A DNA stretch of 64,000 nucleotides, taken from positions 3,162,001-3,226,000 of the forward strand of contig JANUWI010000003.1 of assembly GCA_025504975.1 (NCBI GenBank), in the 5' to 3' direction. This stretch comes from Plenodomus lindquistii (taxonomy: Eukaryota > Ascomycota > Dothideomycetes > Pleosporales > Leptosphaeriaceae). Positions 10,433 to 22,118 of this stretch are shown one piece after another. Position 1 is the first letter of the stretch. Each line of letters opens with the position of its first letter. Made by a program: the position numbers and the translations under genes. Below the pieces are notes generated by a model that ran no database searches, was not told where the DNA came from, and saw nothing but the letters and a program-made list of their open reading frames with translations.

Positions 10433-12833
10433 GCGGTCTATTGAGGTCTTCTACAGTGTGTCTGTTTATGATACCTGAACTGGCGTTGGATACCCCGGGA
10501 GGGTTTGTTTACAGCCTCTTGTTAATGAGTCACGCGAGCATTGGTGTCCGTGGCTAGACAGGTTAGGTGACGCTGTGCACTGCTTTGTCTAGCGCAGAAG
10601 GGTCTTGTACAGTGGGTAGCATAAAATGCCACCAAATGAAACCATTACACCATTACAACTTACTCTTCGTGTTCTTTGTGCTGTTTCTTTTGGTGCCACT
10701 AATGCTTCTCAAATCGAACCATTCAATCGGTGCTTCGCATGCGAGACTGACTGGTCCTGCTGAACCAGTACCGAAAGCTTTCCATCATCCTCGCCGGATT
10801 GAGTCTGAAACAAGATGGTTACCCTGCCTCCCGCTTGCATCTGCTGCAGACACGGTCTCTGTATCACGTATGACCAAATGCTGTGCTCAATCGCAACAAC
10901 GATAGGCGGGCGTTACTGCATCTGTCCCAATGTTGTGACACAATGCTGTCATAGTGTCATAGGACCCGAGTCGTCGTCGCATGTGCGTCGTTCACCCAAA
11001 CTTTTTGCCTCAGTTCACGTGCGCCATACCAAGCGAACTCTACCACTGGTAATGAGAAGCGCTGCGCAGCATCACCGTCGCGATTATCAATGTCTAGAAT
11101 CATCTCCGCATCGATCTCCCTCGGACAGTGGATCTTTGACGCAAATCGTCCCCACAGCTCCAAACATCGGAACAGATCGACGTCGCTGAACGACCGTGGT
11201 TTTGACCTGCAGCTTCCCCACAGTGGGTGGGCACTGCATGCACTCCACACCGCACGCAGCATATCTGCACGCACCCGCTGCTCGTCGCCACTTTCGCAAT
11301 ACCACAACCTAGAGTAGTAACACTCACCAGCCATCCTTGTAGACACGTCACTGCGCTCTCGCATCTCCAAGTTAGGCCTCTGAAATTGCAAAACTTTGCG
11401 CAGCCGTTGCGTAATCAATTCACAAAGGGCTAGGCACGTAGTGCAGCGTGGCGCCCCCTGTTTACGCGTCAATCCATTCGTATATCACGCGGGCAACGAG
11501 GTGGCCCTACAAAGGTCTTGCATGTGCACTAATGCGAGGAGGTGGCGAGCTGTTCGGTCCAGGCGGGAACCATTGCGGTAGGGCTGGGGAGCTGCGTACC
11601 ATAACCATTGCGCTCACCGGTCGACCACATGAACACCATGAAGACGATCGGGCGACCCGCGCAGAGTCGAGGCTGGGGCTAAGTACCAAGATTTCTGCAG
11701 GTTGACCGTCTTACGTACTGATGCTGACAAGAGACTATTGACGAGAGTTGGTGGTGGCGGGCTGAAGTCACGTAGCTGAATTGGCGCTGTATAGCGAGCC
11801 CTACAGCGCTGGAATTTACTCCGTAGAGATATTGCACCAGTACCGTGGTAGGCCGGCCTTGCGACAAATTTCTCCTGCTCGACTCCCTTCGATCTTCGAT
11901 ATACAATCGCAGTTATCGACTAAAAGACTTGGTCTTGGCCAGATGCAAAGCCTAGATTCCGCTTTGGACGACTTCGCTCTGCCTTTAATCTGGGTATATC
12001 TGGGATGGTGTCATTGGTCCTTTTCCGCATTTACACTTATTCCTGTTAAAATCAGACGTGAACAACTTTCTCATTGGTCAGGTTGGTCCCACGTTCCAGG
12101 CACTCCAAGGACTTGTAGGCTCTCCACCTTTCAACCTCTGCACAAGGTCTACCTGCGCCCAGCCTTCAAATCAGACTAGGAACGAGACTAGACATTCTAT
12201 AATCGTGTTAAATTCCTCTTCTGAGTTTCGCCGCCTGACTGGTAGCATTCCAAACATGAGCCAAACCCATGCATGATCCCCCAGTTTTCCGCTTACGCTG
12301 GTTTCAATCATCAACCGTCTGTTTCTCTCTTTCCAGCTCTCTTACTATAATCACTTACCATTACTAAGAAACACCGCGTAATAGTCATTCGTGTCGCATT
12401 TACAAAGGCAGATCTCGGGGTTCAAGTGTCGGCTTCGGGAGCCGCATATACATGCGGAGAGCCGAAGAAGCACCAACCATCCTCACCTCACCCAACCACA
12501 CGTCTCAACTACGGGTGTATCACCACAGAGGTGCCAGAAGATAGCTGTCAGGAAGCTTAGTGTGCATATAACATGCGTCAGAGCGGAGAATAAGCCCACG
12601 ACGCCCGAAGCTTGGTAGGTGTTAAGAAGAAAAGGGTCCTGTAACCTGCATGTCTGTTTGTTACTTTGCCTGTACTACTTTATTTTTCTCTATCTGCATA
12701 CAACCACTTGAGTTCGCGATCAAATCAATTCTGCCAATCTGCCCTGTCATCTCAAAGTAGGACCATTTCCACCAAGCAACCTCTTCGAAACTCAGTACAC
12801 ACCGTTGAAAGTCATCCACGGATCGAAAGCAAG
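10433..12833. other. Intergenic 2.4 kb
   Basis: The longest blank on the left half. Several open frames of 70-170 codons occur on both strands (for example minus 10957-11472) but overlap each other, lack plausible starts or domains, and look like chance. No transposon termini or inverted repeats were seen. The last 150 bases are the probable leader of the next gene. Confidence 0.5.
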
Positions 12834-13229
12834 ATGCGCAAATCACCTCTTCGCCTTGCATTCCTCTCCTTCCTTGGCCTCACCATCGCCCAGACTTCAT
12901 CATGGGGCGAGCCCTTTACTGTTGACAATAGCGCTCTTTCGACCCCTTCCTCCACCGAGGCACTCATGCCTACCACGGCTACACAATCAGGGCTAAATGT
13001 CGCTACTTCCCCACCAACGATAACATCGGCTTCACCGTCAGTATCAAGCGGGACGGTGATCCCAGGTATCCAAAGTGCGATCAGCAACGCGAGCTTTGAT
13101 CCGAATGGATCGGGAACGACAAGTAGCGCCGCAGTGCAAAGTACCGCGGTTGCGGAGGGGTTGGGTGGGCTGAGGAAGATGGGATTTGCTGGTGCGTTGG
13201 CGGGAGCTGCGGGAGTGTTTCTTGTGTAG
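12834..13229 (+). CDS. Small secreted GPI-like Ser/Thr-rich protein
   Basis: A single exon encodes 131 residues. The signal peptide MRKSPLRLAFLSFLGLTIAQ has a basic n-region and hydrophobic core. The mature part is Ser/Thr/Pro-rich (SPPTITSASPSVSSGT) without cysteines, then a small-residue stretch (GSGTTSSAA) and a hydrophobic tail MGFAGALAGAAGVFLV. This layout fits a GPI-anchored surface mannoprotein, probably heavily O-glycosylated. No domain is recognised. The upstream in-frame open stretch from 12666 lacks an ATG before 12834, which decides the start. It shares the surface theme with the genes on either side. Confidence 0.75.
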   Translation: MRKSPLRLAFLSFLGLTIAQTSSWGEPFTVDNSALSTPSSTEALMPTTATQSGLNVATSPPTITSASPSVSSGTVIPGIQSAISNASFDPNGSGTTSSAAVQSTAVAEGLGGLRKMGFAGALAGAAGVFLV

Positions 13230-13570
13230 GGTTGAAGCGTGGTTGTTGGTCTGCAAATTATCGCCATGGCTGGTTCATGCTGGGAAATCTTCGCAAAGTC
13301 GTTGTTGCGTTGCGTTGCGGCTAGGACGGCTATGAATGATTGCACGGCAGGCATGAGGATCTGATCGATATGCGTATAGAATGAAGGTTATGGTTGATCA
13401 CACATGACCAGAAAAGGAGAGGAGGCTCCAAAGTACCGAGTTCAGCAAGACAACTTCTAGAGGAGCATTACTTTGGCACATGCAAAGTCTAGACACAAAA
13501 CGACAAAAAGTAAGCCTCAGTGAAGGAAAAGAAAGCACTCTTGATGTATATCATTACTTCTTAAAAAAAT
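13230..13570. other. Intergenic, convergent 3' regions
   Basis: 3' flanks of the small GPI-like gene (+) and the cysteine-rich membrane gene (-). No gene seen. Confidence 0.6.
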
Positions 13571-15004
13571 CTAGAACCGTCTCGGCTCAATAGGACTAAC
13601 AGGACTAATCGGACTCCCAAAATACTCCTCTTCTCTCGAACTCTCCCTTTCTCTGGCCCCTCCTCCAAGCGGCCAGCCACCACTACTCCCCATGCCACCC
13701 TCCCTTTCCTCAACACTACTACCTCCCACTCTTCTCTCCCACGGACTCGCTTGATGCGCGTGGGCCACGCTCGGAGATTCTAGTTCCTGCGGATGTTGCA
13801 TCTCCCTGCCATCGATTTCCCAGACATTTGCCGTCGTTGGCATTTCGTTTTCATGCGGATGTTGGGGCTGCATGTGGAACGCAATTTTCTCCTCTGTGTG
13901 GGGATTGTGGTGTTGGTTTTGCGGTTGCTGGTGTAGGGTGTGAGGAGCGAAAGTCTGTGGATTGTGTCCTGCTGTTCCTGCTCTGGCTACCGTGCTGGCT
14001 GCGAGTGTGGAACCGGGGAATGACGCAGTGTTTGTGTTGGGGACGGGTGGGGATTCGTTGACGAGTGTTGGGCTGTGTTTTGGTTCGCTGAAGGAGGGTT
14101 GAGGACTGGCTTCTTTGTCGGTTGGAGTGGGAGGAGTGGATCTTCGCTTCTTGTGGCGGAGGATGAGCATGATGAGGATGCCGATTAGGGCGAGGGCTGC
14201 GACGCCGCCGACTACTGCACCAACGATGAGGCCGATGTTTGGCTTCGAGCTTCCTGATGAAGTCACGATTGGTTCGGCGTTTGCTGTTGTCGAAGATTGT
14301 GTAGAGCTAGATGAACGGGTTGGCGATGCAGTTGCTAGGCTCGATGCTGCTGCTTCGATGGATGAAGCAATTGCTGTGACATCTGCCGTGGATGCAGCCG
14401 AGGGTTCGAGTGTCTGGATTACGCCATTGATTGCACTTGTGATGATTGCTGTCGGTACTGTGACATCGTTGCTCGCCAGTATTGAGGTGACTTGGCCTGC
14501 GATCGACGATATAATATTGCCAATTTGTCTCCCGTATATATTTCGTTCTCGCTGTATTACGTTTGCGCTGAAGCTACCTGCTGCGCGGCAATATCGGTTT
14601 GCATCAGATTCTGTGGTTTCACGGTCGAGTAATGATGATGCGGTAGTGGCATGCTCGTCAAAGCATCTGCGGCTGAATGTAAGCGATTTGTTTGAGTATT
14701 GGATTCAGGGATATGCAATACATACGTGACTCTCCAAAGATATTGTTCACACAAGCAAGCGTGGGTTGTACTTTGCACTTGCGAATCGCATGGGAAGTAA
14801 ATCTGTACCGCGTTGACACAAGAGTCTATCGCACTGCGTCGCAATACTCGTTAGTTGAGTTCCAGAACAGACCGGATGCGCGCTTGAGATGATGGGACAA
14901 AAAAAGATAGATTCTTCATACAATCGTTCATGGCCAGCATTCTGTATAGCCAAGAGCGTGGGTAACCTCAACGCTGGCAGTAAGGTAAGGAGTGCAGCAA
15001 ACAT
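13571..15004 (-). CDS. Cysteine-rich single-pass membrane protein
   Basis: Exons 15004-14922, 14833-14726 and 14672-13571 give 430 residues; introns are 88 and 53 nt. A hydrophobic start (MFAALLTLLPAL) is followed by a short ectodomain with six cysteines: DSC, FPC, ACLC, RRCF and RYC. A Ser/Thr/Ala-rich stalk leads to one clear transmembrane helix (GLIVGAVVGGVAALALIGIL), then basic RHKKRR and a disordered cytoplasmic tail rich in Pro, His and Gln. This architecture matches fungal wall-stress-sensor-like surface proteins, but the domain is not WSC or CFEM as I know them. The third exon and helix are secure. The first exon rests on the GTATGA donor and CTAAC branch only. Confidence 0.72.
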
Positions 15005-15780
15005 GATGTATGGCTGCTCAGTTCACTCGACACAAAACACCAATGTCGAAAAACACCACCTTCACGAACGCAAGCCGGGGGTGGGACATTATCAATACTT
15101 AACCGTGCAGATCCTGTCCCGTAATTCGTGCCGCAGCTGCGTCTCCAATCCAGCCCGCACTTATAAGTGGCGCGCGCATACACGTCTTCCGCAACACTTC
15201 CATCCTGCCGCTCCTCGGATGCAACGAAACCTGTTGGGTCGATGATGTCGCACGTGGAGTAGTGTATGCGGGCCATGTGGCGAGTGCATGTGGCAGTGCG
15301 AATTGAGCGAGTTTGATTGGTGAAGAGGGGTGATCGGGAAGCGCGTTCCTTGCTCTAGATTGTTAGTGTAACGCGCCACTTACACATGGCACGCTCTAGA
15401 GGGGCTAGCAGACAACGGGTTGTTATATCGGAAGAGACGGCCTTGAGGGACGGGCGTGGGTGGGGATGCGTTGTGCTCGGGACGGGTGGGTAGAGCATTT
15501 ATAGCGGACAATTGGTGCGTTCACATTGATCCTCGTGGGTCACTTTGACCTCTGACCTCATATGAGGAGACTGGAGTTGACTTTTATCCAGATGCGCGTA
15601 GAACCTTTCAGTGCTGCCTTTTTGATTTGAGAATAAAAGTTGCATGGTTTGTAAACTTCTGAAGAGCTGCGTATAACCATCATGGAGTTCGAAATGGATA
15701 CCGAGGAACTCATCACACAGTCACAACCCCCAAAGTACTCTAATACGTGACCAAATGTCCGTGGACTACCGCTATGCCAA
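15005..15780. other. Intergenic, promoter of cysteine-rich membrane gene
   Basis: Upstream region of the gene at 13571-15004 and 3' flank of the PEBP gene. No gene or repeat of note is seen. Confidence 0.55.
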
Positions 15781-16612
15781 TCACTGTTTCTTGTTCTTTG
15801 CGTAAATGAAGTTCGCCGCAACTGGGACCAGCCCATTCTCAAATGCCCAATCCCTCACACCTCCTCTTTCAGTACCAGTGCCCCAGTGCTGACGATCTTT
15901 CGGCTTGGTCAAATGCAGCGTTTCCGACGTTCCATTCTTTGGCGCAAAGACTAAGAACACATAACGATGCTTGCCACTCTTCTTAGGTGGGCCTGGCGGC
16001 TTGTACTCGACTACGTCGTCGGGCTCTTCGTGCTTGGACGTGGTCTGCTCCGTGAGTCCGAATTCAGGAAGTGGAAGAATCGAGAAAGTCTTCTGTGAGA
16101 TGGACACATTGGTTGCAATCCAGTGACACATCTCGCTCCACTCTGGATTATCCCGGGAGGGCGCGTCGGGGTCGGTGAGTGTGATTACATAGGAGATGCC
16201 TACGGCACTCGCATCGATATTGTTGGTGATGTCGTGTAAGACGATATCTGGTTGCTTCTGTAGCTTCTTAGGCTTGATTGTGTTTCCTAGCTTGGCTTCT
16301 TTCTTCGACCAGCTCACAGAGAGTGTGAGACTAGGTAGGAAGTCGTCGATCACTGACATCTGGTTAGTATTAGAAGAGTTGGACTTGACAATTGGGCGTA
16401 CCGGTTGGAATGATCTCTGCCTTCTTCAGTCTGGATCAGGTCAGCCGTTCAGCGTTCAATTAGATTAGAATATGGGTTTCTCACTCGGCTCGAACAGCCT
16501 GTACACTGTGGTGATCATGGTGATTGAGAGGCTGTTGCTCTGTGGGCAGAGCGGTAGCAGTTCCGCAGTACTGCAGCAGCCATGCAAGACCGAATGAAGC
16601 GTGCAAGAGCAT
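15781..16612 (-). CDS. Secreted phosphatidylethanolamine-binding protein (PEBP)
   Basis: Exons 16612-16485, 16430-16402 and 16352-15781 give 242 residues; introns are 54 and 49 nt and the middle exon is only 29 nt. PEBPs bind anionic lipids or act as protease or kinase inhibitors (yeast Tfs1 inhibits carboxypeptidase Y). The core shows TLTDPDAPSRDNPEW, MCHWIATNV and HRYVFLVFAPK, the usual ligand-pocket motifs. The first exon supplies a signal peptide (MLLHASFGLAWLLQYCGTATA), so this copy is probably secreted or vacuolar, unlike cytosolic Tfs1. The join AVRAE-LKKAEIIPT-VIDDF restores a sequence typical for the family, which supports both splices. An ATG at 16359 lies inside the second intron and is not the start. 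Confidence 0.9.
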
Positions 16613-17152
16613 ATTTTGGTCGTTGAAATTGAATGTGAAATTGTACTTAGAGCTGGAAGTCTCGTTTCCCCAGTCAATTACACGATCTGGAGCAAGTGTG
16701 GAGTATTAGTGGTAGTCGTGCGGCATGCTTCCTAGAATGGAGCTTCTCCACAATGTCGTCATCTTTGCAGATCCCAGTTGTTGAGGCAATCGCCTGATTG
16801 GGTAATACCAACTCCAGTAATCAACACGCTCAATCGATGATAATTCACAATCAGCATACAAATATTACGACAAAAGCTTGACAGTACTATCGCATAACTC
16901 CAAGAACATTTTGTTTAGCATGCTGGAGAGTGTGCAGCTGTGCTCACTTGATGCTTCCACGCACCTCAGTGGCCTTCAAGGGTTGCGACAAAATGGTGTA
17001 CCGTGATAGCGTCCTTGGACACACTGTGAATAAGAGAATTTTTGCAAGATTTCGTATAACTTAGACGATAGTTACATGATAGGGTATTTGAATCGACGCG
17101 CTCGGCATAAACGACAGGTTCCACCGGAATAAAAGGAAATGGTCGAGGGACC
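16613..17152. other. Intergenic, PEBP promoter
   Basis: Upstream region of the PEBP gene and 3' flank of the cysteine hydrolase. No gene seen. Confidence 0.55.
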
Positions 17153-18025
17153 TTAGTATCCCTCGAAATGCTCGCTGATATGTGCATCGCAAAATGCGCG
17201 GCTGGTAGTGACAAAGCCCATGTTTGTCGAGACCTGATATTCGGTGAGCTCTTGGGAGCCTCTACCGGTCATTGTCCCGGTACAGTCTTTGAGCAGCACA
17301 CAGTCCCAGCCGTACGAGTAAGCATCTGACACTGTGCCAAATACGCATTGGTCCGTGTTGACACCAGCAAACAAAAGAGTCTGCTTGCCGCTAGCTCGGA
17401 GGTATTCGTGAAGAGGTTCCTGGGTAGACCAGAGCCCGCTCATGCGAGTCTTGTCGAAGAACAAGTCTCCAGGCAGCGCAACGGCCTTGAATGGGTCATA
17501 GAGATCTGCATTCCAGGTGCGCTTGAACAAGCATCTACCCTGGTCTTCTGGTAGTTGGGCACCGACTCCAACATGCCAGCCCAGTCCCTTGCTGAAACCT
17601 CGCTGAATAGCAGGCGCCATGGTTTTGATGTCGTGTTCTGTGAGACCCCAATTGAGCCAAGCAATTTGGATCCCCTCTTTGCGGCATCGTTCGATGACAT
17701 TGAGAGTCGGCTGAATAGAGGCAATGCCAGCGGCATGATCGCGATAAAGTGGGTTGACAAAGTAGTTTTGCATGTCGACGACTATCAGAACCGATGCTCC
17801 AGGGTCGATCATGAAGCCGGTATGGCGATCATCCACATCGCAATCGAAGACCATCTTCTGCTGCGATCCTCGCGAGAGGTCGAACTTCCTGGTGGTTGGT
17901 AGATAGAGCCATTGTTCTTCGCCTCCGAATGGAATGGGTGCGGTACACTTGATGGTTCCAACTGTAACGTCGTTCTGGTCCTGATAGTCTTCGGTAGTGG
18001 TGAGGAGCAGTGATTCTGAGGCCAT
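17153..18025 (-). CDS. Isochorismatase-like cysteine hydrolase
   Basis: An intronless gene of 290 residues. The fold has a Rossmann-type core with a catalytic Asp-Lys-Cys triad. I see VVDMQNYF (Asp84), FDKTRMSGLW (Lys192) and GVNTDQCVF (Cys227), each in the expected order and spacing, so the enzyme should be active. The family includes isochorismatases, nicotinamidases and N-carbamoyl-amide hydrolases; secreted forms lower salicylate in some plant pathogens. No signal peptide is present here. The 75-residue N-terminal extension before the core is longer than in bacterial members and common in fungal ones. The substrate cannot be decided. Confidence 0.92.
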   Translation of the reverse strand: MASESLLLTTTEDYQDQNDVTVGTIKCTAPIPFGGEEQWLYLPTTRKFDLSRGSQQKMVFDCDVDDRHTGFMIDPGASVLIVVDMQNYFVNPLYRDHAAGIASIQPTLNVIERCRKEGIQIAWLNWGLTEHDIKTMAPAIQRGFSKGLGWHVGVGAQLPEDQGRCLFKRTWNADLYDPFKAVALPGDLFFDKTRMSGLWSTQEPLHEYLRASGKQTLLFAGVNTDQCVFGTVSDAYSYGWDCVLLKDCTGTMTGRGSQELTEYQVSTNMGFVTTSRAFCDAHISEHFEGY

Positions 18026-19473
18026 GAAGATGTGGCCGCGAGGAGTGCGTCAGTGTTGAGATCGCTATAGTGTGTGTGTCTCGAGATGAGATCGAGGCAC
18101 TGTTATGGAGGACTATGTCAAAGAACGAGGGGCCTACGTTGGCTTTGTACCTGTGGTAAGGTCGCGCTTGCTCCCTTTGTTTGGCGGTCAACCTGATAAC
18201 AGTGGCTTATCATACTCTGATAGGCTTCTGTCGGAAGGAAGGCCTGGTCACGGGTACACGAAACTACGGTCGCAGCGTGTTTGCCCATTCACACCTATCA
18301 TCTGGGGCGGAGAGCCGAGTGATACCTAGGAGTTACTTCAGGATTACCCAGGTACGAACTGTGCAGGTGCTTGGCTAAGGCCGAAAGCCGTTGGGACCCG
18401 GCGATCATGCTGCTGGTCTCTGGTCTCTAGTATCTGGAGATATGGGCTGGCGATGATCTTGATAATTTGGTGGTGTCGCGTGTGGCCGCGTCTTACAAAG
18501 AGATAAGGCTGGGACTGTAAGCTGGGGCTAATAGATAGCCGCCGCCTGCGGTCGACGCTGGGACCAGGACGTCGAGCGCTCCGCAACTACCCGAGAGCGA
18601 CCTAGACAAAGTAGGACGGCCTTGAGACGCGACACAGGGCTGGTAGAGATGACTCAATTGCTTTCTCGATGCCAGCGCATCGCCCTGGTCGGGTGTTGAT
18701 GAGTTGTAAGCGTTAAGCGAAGAGCCGCATGCATCGTACGTGGATGTTAGCTGTATACTAGTAGTAATGCGTTGCCGCTGAAGAGTGGGAATTTAGTGGT
18801 GCTGTGCTGTGCTGTACAGAGATTTGTCTCTGGGTAACAGCTGTACCTGCAGCCATGACAATACTGAATGGAATGCTGAATGAGAAGTCGCTTGTCAGGA
18901 CAAGTCCAACCTTGTGCGCAGCTCTCCAGGGACGTGTCAAGTGTGCAGCACGTGCAAACATGGTTCTATGGCGCCCATAACCTTGGAACTGGCAGGCAGG
19001 CTCGCAGCACTCTGAACCCGCGGGTGTGAATGTTCCACGCCCGCAGTAAGCCCGCGGGCGTGAATGTCTCACGCACGGGCATGCTCGCACTCCTTTATGC
19101 GGCGGGCTTGACGGGCATGGGCTTTGGAGATTACGGACAGATGCGAATGGTTGTTGTGGGGAGCAATCACGTGCCGGGCCATTCCCAATGCGCGCCTGGA
19201 ACATCAAGAAGCGAGGCGGCCGTCGGGTTGGCCATGACGACGTAGCAGCTGCAGACGCAGGCAGATTCATCACTCTCGTGTCCCAACGCAGCCGCCATCC
19301 GCCACGCTGCACCCGCCGATCTGCACCCCAGCCATCACCACATCGCCGTCTGTGTCGCAAAACGGCCAACACGCTCCGGCCTCAACACTCCCGGGCCCGT
19401 GTTGTTTAGTTTAGCTGCGTGAGAAGCCGCCGTTCAGAGCCCCAGAAGACGACATACCACACCGACCAGCGCT
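18026..19473. promoter_or_regulatory. Divergent region between hydrolase and dynamin genes
   Basis: 1.4 kb with no accepted gene. The minus-strand frame 18758-19372 has no domain and a low-complexity composition. It contains a tandem GC-rich element at 19017-19079 with a CCCGCGGG palindrome in each copy, about 400-450 bp upstream of the dynamin start. Confidence 0.5.
19017..19079. repeat. Tandem GC-rich repeat with CCCGCGGG palindromes
   Basis: Two copies of about 29 bp start at 19017 and 19051 (34-bp period). Each begins with CCCGCGGG(T/C)GTGAATGT and continues with CACGC. The 8-bp core is self-complementary, a form often bound by dimeric zinc-cluster factors. This is a candidate upstream site; its target factor is unknown. 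Confidence 0.6.
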
Positions 19474-22118
19474 ATGGCGGCCCTGGGCGAGGAGCTGCTC
19501 AACATTGTCAACCGGCTGCAGGACCTGGTCTTCAACACCATTGGAAATGATTCTCTCGATTTGCCGCAGATTGTACGTCTCCACCCGCGCAGACCGCTTT
19601 TGAAAAAGTCGGTCGTCTGCACCGACGTTGAGATTCTTGTGTCTGGCGGTGCTAACAAACTCCATTAGGTTGTCGTAGGATCGCAATCCGCTGGAAAGTC
19701 GTCTGTACTGGAGAACATTGTCGGCAGAGACTTTCTCCCCCGAGGAAACGGCATCGTCACCCGCCGACCGCTCATTCTCCAACTCATCAACCTGCCCAGC
19801 GAGCGCGACGAGGACGACGATGACGAGGTCCACATACCACACACTCCGGCGAGCGTAGCGGGGCAGCAGGAATGGGCCGAGTTCCTCCACGTGCCAGGCC
19901 GCAAGTTCTACGACTTTTCCGAGGTTAGGCGCGAGATTGAGAACGAGACGTCGAGGATCGCAGGAAACAACAAGGGCATCAACAGGCAGCCCATCAACCT
20001 GAAGATCTACTCGCCCCACGTGCTCAGTCTGACGCTGGTCGATTTGCCTGGTTTGACAAAAGTCGGTGGACAGACCCTTTCCGCTGCAAAGGCTGCGGCT
20101 AACACACACACAGGTTCCCATTGGCGACCAACCGACCGATATCGAGAAGCAGACCAAGACCCTCATCACCGAGTACATTGCGAAGCCAAACAGTGTTATT
20201 CTCGCCGTCTCCCCCGCAAACGTCGATCTCGTCAACTCGGAGGCGCTAAAGCTAGCCCGCCATGTAGATCCCATGGGCAAGCGGACAATTGGTGTCCTGA
20301 CAAAGTTGGATCTCATGGACCACGGAACGAATGCTATGGACATTCTGTCTGGGCGCGTATACCCACTCAAGCTTGGCTTCATTGGTATCGTGAACCGATC
20401 GCAACAGGACATCCAGGGTGAGAAATCGCTCGCAGATGCGCTTGGATCGGAGCGAGACTTCTTCAGACAGCACCCAGCATACAGAAATATGGCTAGTCGA
20501 TGCGGTACCCAATACCTCGCAAAGAGCCTCAACCAGACCCTCATGGCCCACATCCGAGAACGGTTACCCGACATCAAGGCCCGTCTCAACACGCTCATGG
20601 GCCAGACACAGCAAGAGTTGGCCAGCTATGGCGATGTTACATTTACTGGCAAAGAGCACCGAGGCTCGCTTATCCTGCAGCTCATGACCCGGTTTGCTTC
20701 CTCGTTCATTGCCTCTATTGATGGTACCTCCACCGAGATCTCGACCAAGGAGCTATGTGGTGGTGCCCGGATCTACTACATTTTCAACTCTGTCTTCGGC
20801 AACTCGCTCGAGCAAGTTGATCCCACCACAAATCTGTCGGTTTTGGATATTCGAACAGCGATCCGGAACTCTACCGGTCCCCGTGCCAGCTTGTTCGTTC
20901 CTGAGTTGGCTTTTGATCTGCTCGTAAAGCCTCAGATCAAGCTCCTCGAAATCCCAAGTCAGCGTTGCGTCGAGCTCGTCTATGAGGAGCTCATCAAGAT
21001 CTGTCACACTTGCGGCTCAACTGAACTCACAAGATACCCTCGCCTGCAAGGAAAGCTCATCGAAGTTGTATCTGATCTCCTACGAGAACAGCTTGGACCC
21101 TGTTCGACCTACGTAGCCTCTTTGATCGACATTCAAAGAGCCTACATCAACACAAACCATCCCAATTTCCTTGGTGCTGCTGCCGCCATGTCGTCCGTCA
21201 TCAACGACAAGGAGCAAAGGGAAAAGAAAATCGCCATGGAACAAGAGCAAAAAAAGCGAGCACTAAGGAGAAAGAAGGAGACAAATGGTGTCAACGGTGA
21301 GATTACCGAAGAAGGCGCCGAAGAGCCAGAGAATGGAATGGGAAAAGCACTTCCGTTACGGAAACACCAATCGCAAAATAGCCGCAGCATGTCACCTGCA
21401 GTTGGACGTATGATGAACGGCTCTCAAAGCGCAATGGGCGCGCTGAACAACCGCAACCGATCACCACCACACTCGGCCACACGCGATAGCTTTCTCAACT
21501 ACTTTTTTGGTAAGGAAGGTGGCCAACAAGTCACCCCTCAACAAGCAGCACAGGCTGCGCTGGACAACCGGCCGGGAAGCCGACACGTTAGCCAGAACAG
21601 CGAGCCTAGCTTTGCACAAAGCATTCGGAGAGGTGACACCCGGCAACCTACTCACGTACTAGAGATGATGCCGGACGATGATGATGACCATGACGCTCAA
21701 TCCACGGTCATGAGCCCTGTCCGTGAGTCGTATGAAGGCGGCTTCGTAAGTTTACTCTCCATCCTTCCCATCATGATTCAATGCTAATGATTGTCATCAG
21801 CCCTCTGCCCCCGAAGCCGCCCCCGCACTCACCGAACGCGAGGCCCTGGAAACAGAACTCATCCGCCGCCTCATCTCCTCCTACTTCAACATTGTGCGGG
21901 AAACCACCGCCGACCAAGTTCCCAAAGCCATCATGCACCTCCTAGTCAACCACTCCAAGGACGCCGTGCAGAACCGCCTCGTATCCACGCTCTACAAAGA
22001 CGACCTCTTCGAGGAACTCCTCTACGAGGACGACCAGATCAAGACGGAGCGCGAAAAGTGCGAGAAGCTGCTCAAGACGTACAAGGAAGCTGCCAAGATT
22101 GTGGGCGAGGTGTTGTAA
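19474..22118 (+). CDS. DNM1: Dynamin-related GTPase, Dnm1/Drp1 type
   Basis: Exons 19474-19572, 19669-20061, 20114-21745 and 21801-22118 give 813 residues, the usual Dnm1 length. It drives mitochondrial and peroxisomal fission by assembling on the outer membrane. The GTPase domain shows P-loop GSQSAGKSS (Lys43), the switch Thr in GIVTRRPL, DLPGLTK and TKLD. A middle domain follows, then a variable insert B (about residues 555-725) rich in Asn, Ser and a DDDDDHD run. The last 95 residues form the GTPase effector domain (TELIRRLISSYFNIVRETT). No pleckstrin domain is present, as expected for the fission class. The second intron has an unusual GTCGGT donor. The symbol is by family resemblance. 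Confidence 0.95.

Noticed and set aside
10957..11472. 171-codon minus-strand frame in the 2.4-kb gap
   Set aside because: It begins without an ATG, overlaps other equal-sized frames on both strands and shows no recognisable feature.
12812..13354. 180-codon minus-strand frame
   Set aside because: Antisense to the small GPI-like gene, whose signal peptide and C-terminal tail are coherent on the + strand.
18758..19372. 204-codon minus-strand frame upstream of dynamin
   Set aside because: Low-complexity Arg/Pro/Cys composition, and it runs across the tandem GC element and promoter region.
19411..20598. 395-codon minus-strand open frame
   Set aside because: It is exactly antisense to the dynamin GTPase domain; the dynamin motifs decide the coding strand.
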